A stretch of 64,000 nt of DNA from Thermoplasmata archaeon UBA61 (GCA_002503985.1 DASW01000007.1:62001-126000); one strand, 5' to 3'; positions 8,648 through 17,534 are shown, counted from the first letter of the stretch. The notes: generated by a model not told the origin, from the sequence alone. Made by a program: numbers and translations.

Positions 8648-9364
8648 ATGGTTTCCCCCCGGGCCGCGGGAACTCCCCCTCCCCTCCGGGCGGTCGGCAA
8701 GGGACCGTGGGGGACCTTCATCTACGGGACTTCGCGGCCCCTCGTCCAGTGGCTCGCCCAGGCGATGGCCGCCGCGTATGAACCCAATCCCGTCTGGGTC
8801 GATTTCCGGGACGCCGACGTCGGACCCGACCCGTCGGGGCCCGTCGCCCTCGGAGCGGTCCCGGAGGACCGTCTCTACGTCGTGACGAGGTCGGAGGCGA
8901 AACCCGGCCCCGCCGTGACCGACCGCACTCTATGGACCGTGATCCGCTCGGACGAACCTAAGGACACGATTGCCGAGCTCACCGACTTCCTTCGCCTTCC
9001 TCCCCGGGCGCAGGAGATCGTCAGTCGCGCCGGCGGAAAGGCCCCGCGGCTCGCGCTCGTGGTCGCGAACTCCGACCGCGTTCGAGACTTCTACCCGCGC
9101 TACGGCCAGTTGATCCGGGCGCTGATCGATTCGACGATCCGGGCCCACCTGCTTCCCTTCTTCGCGTCCCTTCCCCCCACCGACCCCGGATACCTATCGT
9201 TCGACCTGGTCTTCGAGGTCCGGGCGAAGGGACTGACTGAGTGGCGAGAGGGAACTCTTCGTTGCGAAAAGGCGCCGGCAGATTCCGAGTTCGTCAGCGG
9301 GCAGACGAGCCCCTTGGGCTCCCTTCCCGAGCTCGCCTCGCTGCTCGACGGTCGCCGCCCCTGA
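8648..9364 (+). CDS. Hypothetical protein, possible degenerate RecA/KaiC-like fold
   Basis: A soluble protein of 238 residues. I do not recognise a named family. The N-terminal part (GTFIYGTSRPLVQWLAQAM, then PVWVDFRD and DRLYVVTR) has the beta-loop-alpha layout of RecA-like ATPases such as KaiC or RAD55, but there is no Walker A lysine. Residues 120-180 (LALVVANSDRVRDFYPRYG) would correspond to later strands of such a core. It has its own TATA-like element and stands alone between a divergent methyltransferase gene and rpoK. Confidence 0.7.
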   Translation: MVSPRAAGTPPPLRAVGKGPWGTFIYGTSRPLVQWLAQAMAAAYEPNPVWVDFRDADVGPDPSGPVALGAVPEDRLYVVTRSEAKPGPAVTDRTLWTVIRSDEPKDTIAELTDFLRLPPRAQEIVSRAGGKAPRLALVVANSDRVRDFYPRYGQLIRALIDSTIRAHLLPFFASLPPTDPGYLSFDLVFEVRAKGLTEWREGTLRCEKAPADSEFVSGQTSPLGSLPELASLLDGRRP

Positions 9365-9463
9365 GCGGGCCTTCGGCCGAAGAACCTTCGTGCGAAGGCC
9401 TGCTCTCGGGCAAAGCCCTCACCGGGGCAAATGGTAAATAGGGTGCCCTAGGTCCTCGAGCCC

Positions 9464-9721
9464 TTGACGGCCGCCGCGCTATCGGTGGCCGGGGGAAGCG
9501 ACCGCGTGACCGACCATACGACGCATCGCCCCCTCGGTGCTGCTGAGTACACCCGCTTTGAGCGGGCCCGCATCCTCGGTGCCCGTGCGCTCCAGATCTC
9601 GCTCGGCGCCCCGATCCTGACCGATGTTCCTCCCACGCTCGTCGACCCGGTCGAGATCGCCGAGCTCGAGTTCGCCGCCGGTCGAATCCCGATCACCGTG
9701 CGTCGCGGCCCGGCGACGTAG
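9464..9721 (+). CDS. rpoK: DNA-directed RNA polymerase subunit K
   Basis: The small archaeal RNA polymerase subunit homologous to bacterial omega and eukaryotic Rpb6, which helps assemble the clamp and active centre. The family signature is clear: [20 protein letters not shown], then [21 protein letters not shown] at the C-terminus. The longest frame begins at TTG 9464 (85 residues); a GTG at the [11 protein letters not shown] segment would give a shorter protein closer to the common archaeal length. A strong marker of archaeal origin. Confidence 0.93.
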   Translation: MTAAALSVAGGSDRVTDHTTHRPLGAAEYTRFERARILGARALQISLGAPILTDVPPTLVDPVEIAELEFAAGRIPITVRRGPAT

Positions 9722-9730
9722 GCGTTCGGG

Positions 9731-10522
9731 TCACACTCCGGCTTCGTCTAGCGCGTGGGCGCAACCGCACGTGGGCGGCGCCGCGACGCGGGGCAGGAGC
9801 GCGGAGAGCACCCGGTGCATCCGGTCGGCGTTCTTCTGCATCGTCTCGAGGATCTCCTTCGTCTCAACGGGGCGCTCCGCCCACACGTCGTAGTCGGTGA
9901 CCATCGCGAGGCAGGCGTAGCAGAGCGCCCGCTCGCGGGCGAGGGTGACCTCGGGGACGAGGGTCATGCCGATGATGTCCGCGAACGAGCGGAAGAACTT
10001 CGACTCCGCGCGGGTGCTGAACCGGGGTCCCTCGACGCAGACGTACGTCTTCCCTTCCACGAACGGGCTCCCGAGCTCTCGACCGGTCTCTGCGGCGGCC
10101 TTCGTCAGGTCCGGGCAGAACGGGTCCGCGAGGGAGACGTGGTAGACGCGACCGCCGTCGTAGAAGGTCGTCGGTCGCTGCTTCGTGAGGTCGACGAACT
10201 GGTTCGGGAGGACGAACGTGCCCGGCGCGAGCTCTTCCCGCAAGGACCCCACGGAGCTCACGGTCACGATCGCCTCGGCGCCGAGGGACCGTAGGGCGTC
10301 CACGTTCGCGCGGTAGTTCACCCGGTGCGGGGGGATCGTATGGCCCGGCCCGTGTCGGGCCAGGAAGAGCGTTCGGACCCCGCCGACGGTCCCCTCTTCG
10401 ATCGGTCCGGACGGGGCGCCCCAGGGCGTCGCCACCGTGTGACGCTTCGTCGTCCCGGGCTCGAAGATCCCGGAGATCCCCGAGCCTCCGATGACCGCGA
10501 CCGTCCGCCGGGGCGCGTTCAT
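9731..10522 (-). CDS. mtnP: S-methyl-5'-thioadenosine phosphorylase
   Basis: A protein of 263 residues in the trimeric purine-nucleoside-phosphorylase/MTAP family. It shows the phosphate-binding AVIGGSGI at the N-terminus, LARHGPGHTIPPHRVNYRAN, SVGSL, the CVEGPRFSTRAE block and TDYDVW near the C-terminus. The aspartates in that last block favour an adenine base, as in MTA phosphorylase, over the Asn found in guanine/hypoxanthine enzymes. It would salvage the methylthioadenosine left by polyamine synthesis and related reactions. Its start overlaps the stop of the upstream translin-family gene by ATGA. Confidence 0.9.
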   Translation of the reverse strand: MNAPRRTVAVIGGSGISGIFEPGTTKRHTVATPWGAPSGPIEEGTVGGVRTLFLARHGPGHTIPPHRVNYRANVDALRSLGAEAIVTVSSVGSLREELAPGTFVLPNQFVDLTKQRPTTFYDGGRVYHVSLADPFCPDLTKAAAETGRELGSPFVEGKTYVCVEGPRFSTRAESKFFRSFADIIGMTLVPEVTLARERALCYACLAMVTDYDVWAERPVETKEILETMQKNADRMHRVLSALLPRVAAPPTCGCAHALDEAGV

Positions 10523-11184
10523 CGACCCTCTCGGGCCGTGCCGGTGCCTGGGACATGGGCTCGGAGGTGGAGACGGGCCATGACGACCTCGCCGCGGGTC
10601 CGTTCGAGCAGCGAGCGGGCGGTGTCCTGTTTCGGCTTGAGCTGCACGATCGCTCGCGTCGTGTCGAACCGCAGAAGGTCGCGGGTGAGCAGGTCCATGA
10701 GAGCGAGATGGGCCTCGGCGCCCGCGAGGTCGTCGTGCGCGAGGCGGTCGAGCACCAGTCGGCGGACCTCGCCGACCACGTCCCCGAGGCCGAGCAGGTA
10801 CGGCTCGGGGTCGACCCCGAGGTCGGACGGGCCCGGGAGAGGGGTCCCCGAGAGGATTGCGGCGAGCAGGACCCCCTCGACGCCCTCCTGGAGCGCGTCG
10901 AACGCGAGCCCCTCGTCGCCCCGTCCCTCGCGTCGCAACCAGTCCGCGAGCTCCGAGAGCTCCCGGCGGACGTCCGCGACCGCCGGCGGAACGGTGTGCT
11001 CGGCGTGGAGGCGGGACATGGTCGATTGGGCGAGGCGGCGAAGTCGACGGGCGCGCTGGTAGAGCTCCTCGCGACGGAGCTCGCGCTGGCGCAGGTGAGC
11101 CTCGATGCCGGCGAGCGCCGTCTCGGGAACCCCCGCCGGGACCGGCGCAGGGTCGCTATCGGAAGAGGGTGAACCGTTGGTCAT
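10519..11184 (-). CDS. Translin family protein
   Basis: An all-helical protein of 221 residues. The segment REELYQRARRLRRLAQSTMS near residue 40 and YLLGLGDVVGEVRRLVLDRL in the C-terminal half match archaeal translin/TRAX homologues, which form octameric barrels that bind nucleic acid. The N-terminal 25 residues are low-complexity (Ser/Asp/Pro). It overlaps the DUF357 gene upstream by 29 bp and the MTA phosphorylase gene downstream by 4 bp, so the three form one operon. Whether it retains the TRAX ribonuclease residues was not determined. Confidence 0.82.
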   Translation of the reverse strand: MTNGSPSSDSDPAPVPAGVPETALAGIEAHLRQRELRREELYQRARRLRRLAQSTMSRLHAEHTVPPAVADVRRELSELADWLRREGRGDEGLAFDALQEGVEGVLLAAILSGTPLPGPSDLGVDPEPYLLGLGDVVGEVRRLVLDRLAHDDLAGAEAHLALMDLLTRDLLRFDTTRAIVQLKPKQDTARSLLERTRGEVVMARLHLRAHVPGTGTAREGR

Positions 11185-11452
11185 CGTTCCCTCCGTCGAG
11201 GAGGCCGAGCCGCACGCCCGCGTCGAGCCAGCCGTGAGCGTAGCTCGCGGCCGCCAAGGCCCGGTCGCGGTCGCCGGCGGCCGAGAAATGCTCCGCGTCC
11301 GCGAGGTAGGAGCGGGCCATCGCGAGGAAGTCGTCCGAAGCGCCCCGGAGGAACGACCGCTCGGGCGCGGCGGGCGTCACCTTCGCGAGGGCCTCGCGGG
11401 TGAGGCGGAGGTACTTCTCGAGGAGCGGGGGTTCGGTGGTCACGGGCGACAC
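11156..11452 (-). CDS. DUF357 family archaeal protein
   Basis: A small helical protein of 98 residues. The segment MARSYLADAEHFSAAGDRDR followed by ALAAASYAHGWLDAGVRLGL is the hallmark of DUF357, a family found almost only in archaea and of unknown function. It is the first gene of the DUF357-translin-mtnP operon. The conserved neighbourhood with a nucleic-acid-binding translin homologue suggests an RNA-related role, but that is only context. Confidence 0.85.
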   Translation of the reverse strand: MSPVTTEPPLLEKYLRLTREALAKVTPAAPERSFLRGASDDFLAMARSYLADAEHFSAAGDRDRALAAASYAHGWLDAGVRLGLLDGGNDDQRFTLFR

Positions 11453-11500
11453 GACGTAGCGAGCGGGCCGTTATAATCCGTCGGTCCGCGCCCGCGGTGC

Positions 11501-12148
11501 TCAGCCCTTCGGGACCTTCTCCCAATCCTTGAGGAACCGGGCGAGCCCGATGTCGGTGAGGGGATGCTGGACGAGCTTCTCCATGACGGAGTAGGGCATG
11601 GTCACGATGTCGGCCCCGATCTTCGCGGCCTCGAGCACGTGGACGGGGTGCCGGACGCTCGCCACTAGGACCTTCGTCGCGAACGAGTAGTTCCGGTAGA
11701 TCTGGACGATGTCCCGGATCAGGTCCATCCCCAGCTCTCCCTGGTCGTCGAGGCGGCCGATGAACGGGCTCACGTACGCCGCGCCGACCTTGGCGGCGAG
11801 GAGCGCCTGGTTGGCGCTGAACACGAGGGTCATGTTGACCCGCGTGCCCTCCTTCGCCAGGATCTTCGTCGCTTTGAGACCGGGGGCCGTCATCGGCACC
11901 TTGACGTAGATCGCGGGGTGGATCTCGCGCAGGTGTCGGCCCTCGCGGAGCATCCCTTCGGTGTCGGTCGCGACGACCTCGGCGGAGACCGAGGGCACTC
12001 CCAGGGCGCAGACCTCGCGGAGGACCTCCTCGAACTTCCGCCCCTCCTTCGCGACCAGGGTCGGGTTGGTCGTGACCCCGTCGAGGATCCCGACCTCCCA
12101 CATCGTTCGGATCTCGTTCACGCTCGCGGTATCGAGAAACAGCTGCAT
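11501..12148 (-). CDS. tal: Transaldolase (short, FSA/TalB-like subfamily)
   Basis: The protein has 215 residues, the length of the compact transaldolase/fructose-6-phosphate aldolase subfamily. [20 protein letters not shown] and [13 protein letters not shown] form the start of the TIM barrel; the Schiff-base lysine lies in IYVKVPMT. It follows the two transketolase subunit genes with a 25-bp gap, so the trio supplies the non-oxidative pentose phosphate pathway. Distinguishing transaldolase from F6P aldolase needs active-site comparison; the transketolase neighbours favour transaldolase. Confidence 0.93.
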   Translation of the reverse strand: MQLFLDTASVNEIRTMWEVGILDGVTTNPTLVAKEGRKFEEVLREVCALGVPSVSAEVVATDTEGMLREGRHLREIHPAIYVKVPMTAPGLKATKILAKEGTRVNMTLVFSANQALLAAKVGAAYVSPFIGRLDDQGELGMDLIRDIVQIYRNYSFATKVLVASVRHPVHVLEAAKIGADIVTMPYSVMEKLVQHPLTDIGLARFLKDWEKVPKG

Positions 12149-12173
12149 CTTCCTACCTCCGAAACCGTTCGAC

Positions 12174-13130
12174 CTACTGAACCTTGCCTCGGAGCCTCAG
12201 GAGCTCCCAGGCCTCGTTGCGGATCCGCTCCTTGGACATCCCGAAGCGGTCGAGCAGCGCCCACGGTTCGCCGGATTCCCCGAACACGTCCGGTACGCCG
12301 ACGCGACGTACGGGCACCGGGTAGTTCTCCGACGTCGTGGAGGCGACGAGCGCACCGACCCCGGTGAGCACGCTGTGCTCCTCCAGGACCAAAAGAGCCC
12401 CGGTCTCGCGCGCCGCGCGCAGAAGCGCGGGCTCGTCGAACGGTTTCACGGACGCGAAGTCGAGCACCCGCGTCGACACGCCGACCTTCGCGAGCTCCTC
12501 GGCGACCTCGAGCGCGCGTGCGACCAGGGCGCCGACGGCGACGATCGTGAGGTCGCTCCCGCTCCGCAGCTCGGCGGCCTTGCCGATCTGGAAGGATCCG
12601 TCGGTGACGGTGGGAAGGTTCTCGCGCGTGAGGCGGACGTAGGCCGGGCCGTCCCGCTCCGCGACCGCGAACGTCGCCGCGCGGGTGGTCGGAGCGTCGG
12701 CCGGGACGATGACCGTCATGCCGGGGAGGCCCCGCATCAGCCCGATGTCCTCGACAATCTGGTGCGTCCCTCCGTCGGCGCCGACCAAGAGGCCGCCGTG
12801 GGTCGCGACGATCTTCACGTTGGCGCGATTGTAGCAGATCGATTGGCGGACGAAGTTGTACGCCTGCCCGGCGGCGAAGACCGCGAAGGTGCTCGCGTAC
12901 ACGGTCCGGCCCTGGAGCGCGAGCCCCGCGGCGATCGACATCATCGTCGGTTCCATCACCCCGACGTCGAAGAACCGGTCCGGGAACTTCTGGCCGAAGA
13001 GGATGGTCCGAGTGGAGCCGGAAAGGTCGGCGTCCATCGCGACCAGCAGGGGGTCCTTCTCGCCGAGCTCGAGGAGGGCGTGGCCGTAGGCGTCCCGCAG
13101 GCTCTGCGCCTTGCCGATGACGGCGGTCAT
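12174..13130 (-). CDS. tktB: Transketolase, C-terminal (pyrimidine-binding) subunit
   Basis: The protein has 318 residues and corresponds to the Pyr plus C-terminal domains of transketolase. It shows [11 protein letters not shown], the conserved catalytic glutamate segment [20 protein letters not shown], and [20 protein letters not shown]. It must pair with the N-terminal ThDP-binding subunit encoded just upstream, whose stop overlaps this start by ATGA. Split transketolases are common in archaea. Function: two-carbon transfer between sugar phosphates in the cytoplasm. Confidence 0.93.
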   Translation of the reverse strand: MTAVIGKAQSLRDAYGHALLELGEKDPLLVAMDADLSGSTRTILFGQKFPDRFFDVGVMEPTMMSIAAGLALQGRTVYASTFAVFAAGQAYNFVRQSICYNRANVKIVATHGGLLVGADGGTHQIVEDIGLMRGLPGMTVIVPADAPTTRAATFAVAERDGPAYVRLTRENLPTVTDGSFQIGKAAELRSGSDLTIVAVGALVARALEVAEELAKVGVSTRVLDFASVKPFDEPALLRAARETGALLVLEEHSVLTGVGALVASTTSENYPVPVRRVGVPDVFGESGEPWALLDRFGMSKERIRNEAWELLRLRGKVQ

Positions 13131-13978
13131 GGTCGCGCCTCGCTGCCGCGGGCGAGTTCCGCGAGCGCCTGTTCGGCCTCGGCCTTGTTCGGGGGCTTCC
13201 CGTGGTACTGGTACTTCCCTTCCATGAAGGAAACACCCTTCCCCTTCACCGTCCGAGCGATGATGGCGGTCGGACCCTCGGTCGTCCTACGCGCCTCCGC
13301 GAGGGCTCCCAGGATCTGGGAGAAGTCGTGACCGTCGATCTCGACCGTGTGGTAGCGGAACGCGCGGAACTTCTCCGCGATCGGCTCGATCCCCATGATC
13401 GACTCGGTCGACCCGTCGGTCTCGAGCCCGTTGCGGTCGAGGATCGCGACGAGGTTAGAAAGCCGGTAGTGCCCGCCGGCCATCAGGGCCTCCCACGTGG
13501 GGCCCGCCTGGCACTCCCCGTCCCCGAGAATCGCGTACGTCCGGTACGGGGCCCCGCGGAGGCGGGCGTCCAGCGCCATCCCCACGGCCATCCCGATGCC
13601 TTGACCGAGGCACCCGGTCGATGCCTCGATGCACGGGAGCTTCGTGCGGTCCACGTGCCCTTGGAGGCGGCTTCCGAGCTGGCGGAACGAGGCGAGTTCC
13701 TCGCGCGGCAAGAACCCCCGGAGCGCGAGCGCTGCGTAGAGCGCCGGGGATGCGTGGCCCTTCGATAGGACGAGCCGGTCGCGGTCCGGCCAATCGATGC
13801 GAGCGGGGTCGATCTTGAGCTCGTGGAAGACGAGGGCCGTGACGAGGTCGGTGACGGAGAGGCTTCCGCCCGGATGGCCGCTCTGGGCGGCGTAGGTCAT
13901 CCGGATGACCTCTTGGCGGATCTCCCGGGCGGTCGACTCGAGCGAACGAATGAGCTCGGCCGGGGTGCTTTCCGGCAT
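13127..13978 (-). CDS. tktA: Transketolase, N-terminal (ThDP-binding) subunit
   Basis: A protein of 283 residues from ATG 13978 (MPESTPAELIRSLEST); the open frame continues upstream but the extra residues are low-complexity and overlap the endonuclease IV tail region. The ThDP-diphosphate motif is present as GDGECQAGPTWEALMAGGHY...N, with the conserved histidines in SGHPGGSLS and SKGHASPALYAAL. It forms one enzyme with the C-terminal subunit encoded immediately downstream and belongs to the tktA-tktB-tal operon. Confidence 0.92.
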   Translation of the reverse strand: MPESTPAELIRSLESTAREIRQEVIRMTYAAQSGHPGGSLSVTDLVTALVFHELKIDPARIDWPDRDRLVLSKGHASPALYAALALRGFLPREELASFRQLGSRLQGHVDRTKLPCIEASTGCLGQGIGMAVGMALDARLRGAPYRTYAILGDGECQAGPTWEALMAGGHYRLSNLVAILDRNGLETDGSTESIMGIEPIAEKFRAFRYHTVEIDGHDFSQILGALAEARRTTEGPTAIIARTVKGKGVSFMEGKYQYHGKPPNKAEAEQALAELARGSEARP

Positions 13979-14003
13979 GTACGGCGCTCGGAGGTAGGGT
14001 TCG

Positions 14004-14921
14004 CTATTTGACTGTTGACCCGCGCGTGGCGCTCCGCCGGGCCGTCGTGCGTGCCTTCGCGGGCGCGGCGGGGGGCTCCGCGAGGGAGCGGAGCGTGCGC
14101 AGGTCGGCGGCATAGCGAGCGTATCCTCGGTCGTCGAGCGGGGTCTCGAGGTAGCCGGGGGTCTCCTTCCAGCGGGGGTCGGTGACGAGGTGGCGGAACC
14201 CTTCGGCTCCGATCTCGCCCTTGCCGATGTTCTCGTGCCGGTCGAGGTGGGAGCCGAGCCCCGCCTTGGCGTCGTTGAGGTGGAACGCTCGGACCGTCTC
14301 GCGTCCGAGGACGCGCTCGACCTGGTCCATGAGGCCCCCGTAGTTGCTCTCGTCCCGGAAGTCGAAACCGGCCGCGAAGAGGTGGCAGGTGTCGAGCGTC
14401 ACCCCGAGCCGGTCCCGTCGGTCCGCCTGGGAAAGGACCGAGGCGAGCTCCTCGAACTTCGACCCCAGGGTCGTTCCCTGCCCGGCCGCGTTCTCGAGGA
14501 GGAGGCAAACGTGCCCTTCGGGAGCCTCCTCGAGGGCGAACCGAAGGCTCTCGGCGATCGTCCGGAGCCCGGCTTCTACCCCGCTTCCGAGATGCGCCCC
14601 GGGATGGAAGATGAGCGCGTCCACGCCGAGCAGCTCCGCGCGATGCATCTCGTCCACGAACGCCGCGCGGGAGCGCTTCAGCATGAACGCCTTCGGACTT
14701 CCGAGGTTCGCGAGGTACCCGTGATGGACCGCGGTCGCTCGAAGGCCCTCCGCCCGCACCGCGACCCGGAACGCTTCGGCGGCCTCCGGGGGGATCGCCG
14801 GTCCGCTCCACATCTGCGGGCTCTTCGAGAAGACCTGCAGGGACTCGCAGCCGATCCGACGGCCTTCGCGAACCGCTTCCGCGAGCCCTCCCGAGATTCC
14901 GAGGTGAGCCCCGAGCCGCAT
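14004..14921 (-). CDS. nfo: Endonuclease IV (AP endonuclease)
   Basis: A TIM-barrel enzyme of 305 residues that cuts DNA 5' of abasic sites during base excision repair, using three zinc ions. Recognised by GAHLGISGGL at the N-terminus, LIFHPGAHLG (metal His), LENAAGQGTTLG (metal Glu), GVTLDTCHLFAAGFDFR (Asp/His), FHLNDAKAGLGSHLDRHENIG (His/Asp/His) and a final YLETP. All metal ligands appear intact. The C-terminal 25 residues are Ala/Arg-rich and variable. Confidence 0.94.
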   Translation of the reverse strand: MRLGAHLGISGGLAEAVREGRRIGCESLQVFSKSPQMWSGPAIPPEAAEAFRVAVRAEGLRATAVHHGYLANLGSPKAFMLKRSRAAFVDEMHRAELLGVDALIFHPGAHLGSGVEAGLRTIAESLRFALEEAPEGHVCLLLENAAGQGTTLGSKFEELASVLSQADRRDRLGVTLDTCHLFAAGFDFRDESNYGGLMDQVERVLGRETVRAFHLNDAKAGLGSHLDRHENIGKGEIGAEGFRHLVTDPRWKETPGYLETPLDDRGYARYAADLRTLRSLAEPPAAPAKARTTARRSATRGSTVK

Positions 14922-14985
14922 CTACCCGGGGGCGGGCGACCGGGAATTGATTAGGTTATCTCGCGCGGGAAGAGGAGGGGGAGGA

Positions 14986-15108
14986 GGCTGACAGCTTTCC
15001 ACGTTTCCCGTAGGCTCGCGCACTTCAGTACCGCGCGGAACGCCAGTGGGCTTAACTTCCGGGTTCGGAATGGGACCGGGTGTTTCCCCACCGCTTTGGC
15101 CGTCAGCC
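14986..15108 (-). rRNA. rrf: 5S ribosomal RNA
   Basis: About 123 nt on the minus strand. The two ends form a perfect 10-bp terminal helix (GGCUGACGGC with GCUGUCAGCC, one G-U). Between them lies the loop A/helix II-III region GGGAAACACCCGGUCCCAUU followed by CCGAACCCGGAAGUUAAGCC, the classic 5S signature. No 16S, 23S or tRNA gene is next to it. Such isolated 5S genes are known in Thermoplasmata. Confidence 0.93.
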
Positions 15109-15130
15109 AAGCGGTCCGACCGGAGCCTCG

Positions 15131-15138
15131 TATTTAAC
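15131..15138 (-). promoter_or_regulatory. TATA box for 5S rRNA
   Basis: On the minus strand this reads GTTAAATA-like and is centred 26 bp upstream of the predicted 5S 5' end (15108), the expected archaeal spacing. It overlaps the stop region of the thioesterase gene. Confidence 0.6.
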
Positions 15139-15658
15139 GTTGAGCGGGGCGCCCGGACGCGGCCCCCGGTCGTCGGCGCTGGACCGCGCGCTTCGGGGGT
15201 AGTGTGTCCGGTTCGCGGGCCCAGATGTACCACGTTCCGCGCGCTTGGCTGAGGCGGTGACCGTCCTCGCCGCACAGGTCCCCCTCCGCGAACACGAAGT
15301 GACGACCGCGTCGCACGACCTCCCCTCGGGCCGTGAGCGTGTCGCCCTCCCGGGCCGCGCGCAGGAACTCCACGTAGAGCGAGGTGGTCGCGGCGGTCTC
15401 GCCCGGTCGCAGCATCGAGAGCACGGCCCCTCCCATCGCGGTGTCGAGGATCGTCGCGTAGACCCCACCGTGGACGACCGAGTTGATGTTCAGGTGACGC
15501 GGCTCGACCCGGCCCGTGACCGTGCAGGTCCCGCGGCCGCTGCGTGTTAGGTCGATCTTGAAACCCACCTCGTGGTGGAACCCGTGGCGCACGGCGTGCA
15601 TCAGGTCCGGTAGCGGCGGCGTGGGGCGTGGCTCGGGAAGCTCCTTCGCGCGGGGCAC
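15134..15658 (-). CDS. PaaI-family hotdog thioesterase
   Basis: A protein of 174 residues with a single hotdog fold. The diagnostic helix reads HGGVYATILDTAMGGAVLSM, preceded by NINSVVHGG and followed by TSLYVEFLRAAREGDTLTA. The aspartate in the helix is the usual catalytic acid. Such enzymes hydrolyse acyl-CoA thioesters, often aromatic or short-chain; the substrate is unknown here. It lies upstream of the 5S gene and overlaps the open frame of the divergent mevalonate-pathway gene, but not that gene's likely ATG start. Confidence 0.85.
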   Translation of the reverse strand: MPRAKELPEPRPTPPLPDLMHAVRHGFHHEVGFKIDLTRSGRGTCTVTGRVEPRHLNINSVVHGGVYATILDTAMGGAVLSMLRPGETAATTSLYVEFLRAAREGDTLTARGEVVRRGRHFVFAEGDLCGEDGHRLSQARGTWYIWAREPDTLPPKRAVQRRRPGAASGRPAQR

Positions 15659-15717
15659 GGCCGGTGCGAGCGGCCGTCGTGGATAAGTACTCCTCGGAGC
15701 CGTGCCGCCCGGGTCGA

Positions 15718-16725
15718 ATGGAGCGAGGACCTCGGCTCGAAGCCACCTACGAGGCCCCGCCGAACATCGCCCTCGTGAAGTACTGGGGGGACCGCGACCG
15801 CGAGCGGGCGATCCCGTACAACTCCTCGATCTCGGTCACCCTCGACCGGCTCCGGTCTCGGACCACCGTGCGCTTCGAACCGGACCTCTCGGACGACCGG
15901 GTCGTGCTGAACGGGGAAGGGGCGACCGGTGGCCCCCGGGACAGTGTCGTCCGCTTCCTCGACCGGGTCCGTGAGATGGCCCACGTGACCGACCGGGCGG
16001 AGGTCCGCTCCCGGAACAACTTCCCGACGGCGAGCGGGCTCGCCTCGAGCGCGAGCGGCTTCGCCGCCCTCGCCGGAGCGGCGACGGCCGCTCTCGGGAT
16101 GACCCTCTCCGGCCGCGAGCTGTCCCGGCTGGCCCGCTTCGGCTCGGGCAGCGCCTCACGCTCGGTGTTCGGGGGGTTCGTGGAATGGCGGGCCGGCGTC
16201 CGTCCCGACGGAGGCGACTGCGACGCTCGGTCGCTCTACGGGCCCGGCCACTGGCCGTCCCTCGTGGACCTCGTACTGATCGTGAAGGCCGCGCCCGTGA
16301 AGGCCGTCCGTTCCGCGGACGCGATGCAGGCCACGGTCGCGACGAGCCCCACCTACGCCCGTCGGCTCGCGGAGCTCCCCGGCCGCATCCGCAAGATCCG
16401 CGCCGCGATCGGGGCTCGGGACGCGCGTCGGCTCTTCCCTCTCGTCATGGAGGAATGCGACAGCTTCCGCGACGTGTGCGAGACGACCCGACCCTCGCTC
16501 GATTACCTGACCACGACCTCGCGGGCCCTTCTTGCCGAGGTCCGATCGATCAACCGGGACGCCGGTCGTCCTGTCGCAGCGTACACTCACGACGCCGGGG
16601 CGCACCTCCACATCTTCACCCTGGCCCGCGACGCCCCGAAGGTCCGGCGCCGCCTCTCCGGGCTGCCGGGGGTCGAGCGTACGATGCTGCTCCACCCGGG
16701 CCCCGGCGGTCGGCTCGTCGGATAG
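15718..16725 (+). CDS. mvaD: Diphosphomevalonate decarboxylase family (GHMP) enzyme
   Basis: A protein of 335 residues from ATG 15718. It has the NIALVKYWG lysine motif, the NSSISVTLD segment, the GHMP phosphate loop (PTASGLASSASGFAALAGA), the arginine motif GSGSASRSVFGGFVEW and the catalytic aspartate in YTHDAGAHLHIF. The decarboxylase Asp/Lys/Arg set is therefore complete, unlike in the mevalonate 3-kinase paralogues of Thermoplasma. It makes isopentenyl diphosphate or monophosphate for archaeal lipids. Which phosphorylated mevalonate it uses (5-diphosphate, 5-phosphate or 3,5-bisphosphate) cannot be decided from the motifs. Confidence 0.88.
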   Translation: MERGPRLEATYEAPPNIALVKYWGDRDRERAIPYNSSISVTLDRLRSRTTVRFEPDLSDDRVVLNGEGATGGPRDSVVRFLDRVREMAHVTDRAEVRSRNNFPTASGLASSASGFAALAGAATAALGMTLSGRELSRLARFGSGSASRSVFGGFVEWRAGVRPDGGDCDARSLYGPGHWPSLVDLVLIVKAAPVKAVRSADAMQATVATSPTYARRLAELPGRIRKIRAAIGARDARRLFPLVMEECDSFRDVCETTRPSLDYLTTTSRALLAEVRSINRDAGRPVAAYTHDAGAHLHIFTLARDAPKVRRRLSGLPGVERTMLLHPGPGGRLVG

Positions 16726-16739
16726 GTCGGGTGGACCGC

Positions 16740-17450
16740 TTAGGTCCGACGGGCGACGGGCGGTCGACGCTCTTCGATCCGACCGTCTGGGAACCCAACG
16801 ACCACCAGGCTCGCGAGGCCCGCGAAGATGCCGGTCTCGACCACACCGGTGTGGCGGCGGATCGCCTCGGCCGCCGCGGCCGGGTCGTGGATCGGCTCTC
16901 GGGGAGAAAGGTCGAGGACTTCGTTTTCGTTGTCCGTGATGAACGGTCGGCCGTCGGGGCCTACCCGTAGGCGCACACGGTAGCCCTCCGCGGCGAGCTC
17001 CCGCTCGAGGATGGAGCGGCCGAACGGTACCACCTCGACGGGGATCGACGCCCGCTCGCCGAGCGCCCCCACGAGCTTCGAGGGGTCCACCATGATCACG
17101 ACCGAGCCCGACAGGTGCGCGAGGAGCTTCTCGCGGAAGAGGGCCCCCCCTCCGCCCTTCGTCATGTCGAGCGCGGGGGAGACCTCGTCGGCGCCGTCGA
17201 GCATGAGGTCGAACCGGTCGTCGCCGCGCAGCGGGCGGACCGGTATCCGGAGCTCCCGGGCGAGCTCTTCGGTGGCACGGGAGCTCGCGACGCAGTCGAA
17301 CTTGCCGTCGGGGAACCGTTCGGCGATCGCCCGGACCGCCTGCGCGGCTGTGGAGCCCGTCCCCAGGGCGAGACGGAGGCCCGGACGCACATGGTGCTCG
17401 ACCGCGTGGCGAGCAGCGACCCCCTTGGCCCGTTCGAGGTCCTCAGGCAC
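16740..17450 (-). CDS. rpiA: Ribose-5-phosphate isomerase A
   Basis: A protein of 236 residues that interconverts ribose 5-phosphate and ribulose 5-phosphate. Motifs: LALGTGSTAAQAVRAIAER, DLMLDGADEVSPALDMTKGG followed by GGALFREK (the catalytic Glu lies in the GADEV...REK region), and TDNENEVLDL near the C-terminus. It complements the transketolase/transaldolase operon at 11.5-14 kb to complete the non-oxidative pentose phosphate route. It converges on the mevalonate-pathway gene. Confidence 0.94.
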   Translation of the reverse strand: MPEDLERAKGVAARHAVEHHVRPGLRLALGTGSTAAQAVRAIAERFPDGKFDCVASSRATEELARELRIPVRPLRGDDRFDLMLDGADEVSPALDMTKGGGGALFREKLLAHLSGSVVIMVDPSKLVGALGERASIPVEVVPFGRSILERELAAEGYRVRLRVGPDGRPFITDNENEVLDLSPREPIHDPAAAAEAIRRHTGVVETGIFAGLASLVVVGFPDGRIEERRPPVARRT

Positions 17451-17534
17451 GTACCCCCGAACCCACCCCCCTATTCAACCCGGCGCCGCCGCGGGCCCAC
17501 AGTGATAAAGCCGAGGGGCGCTCCCGGACCTCGA

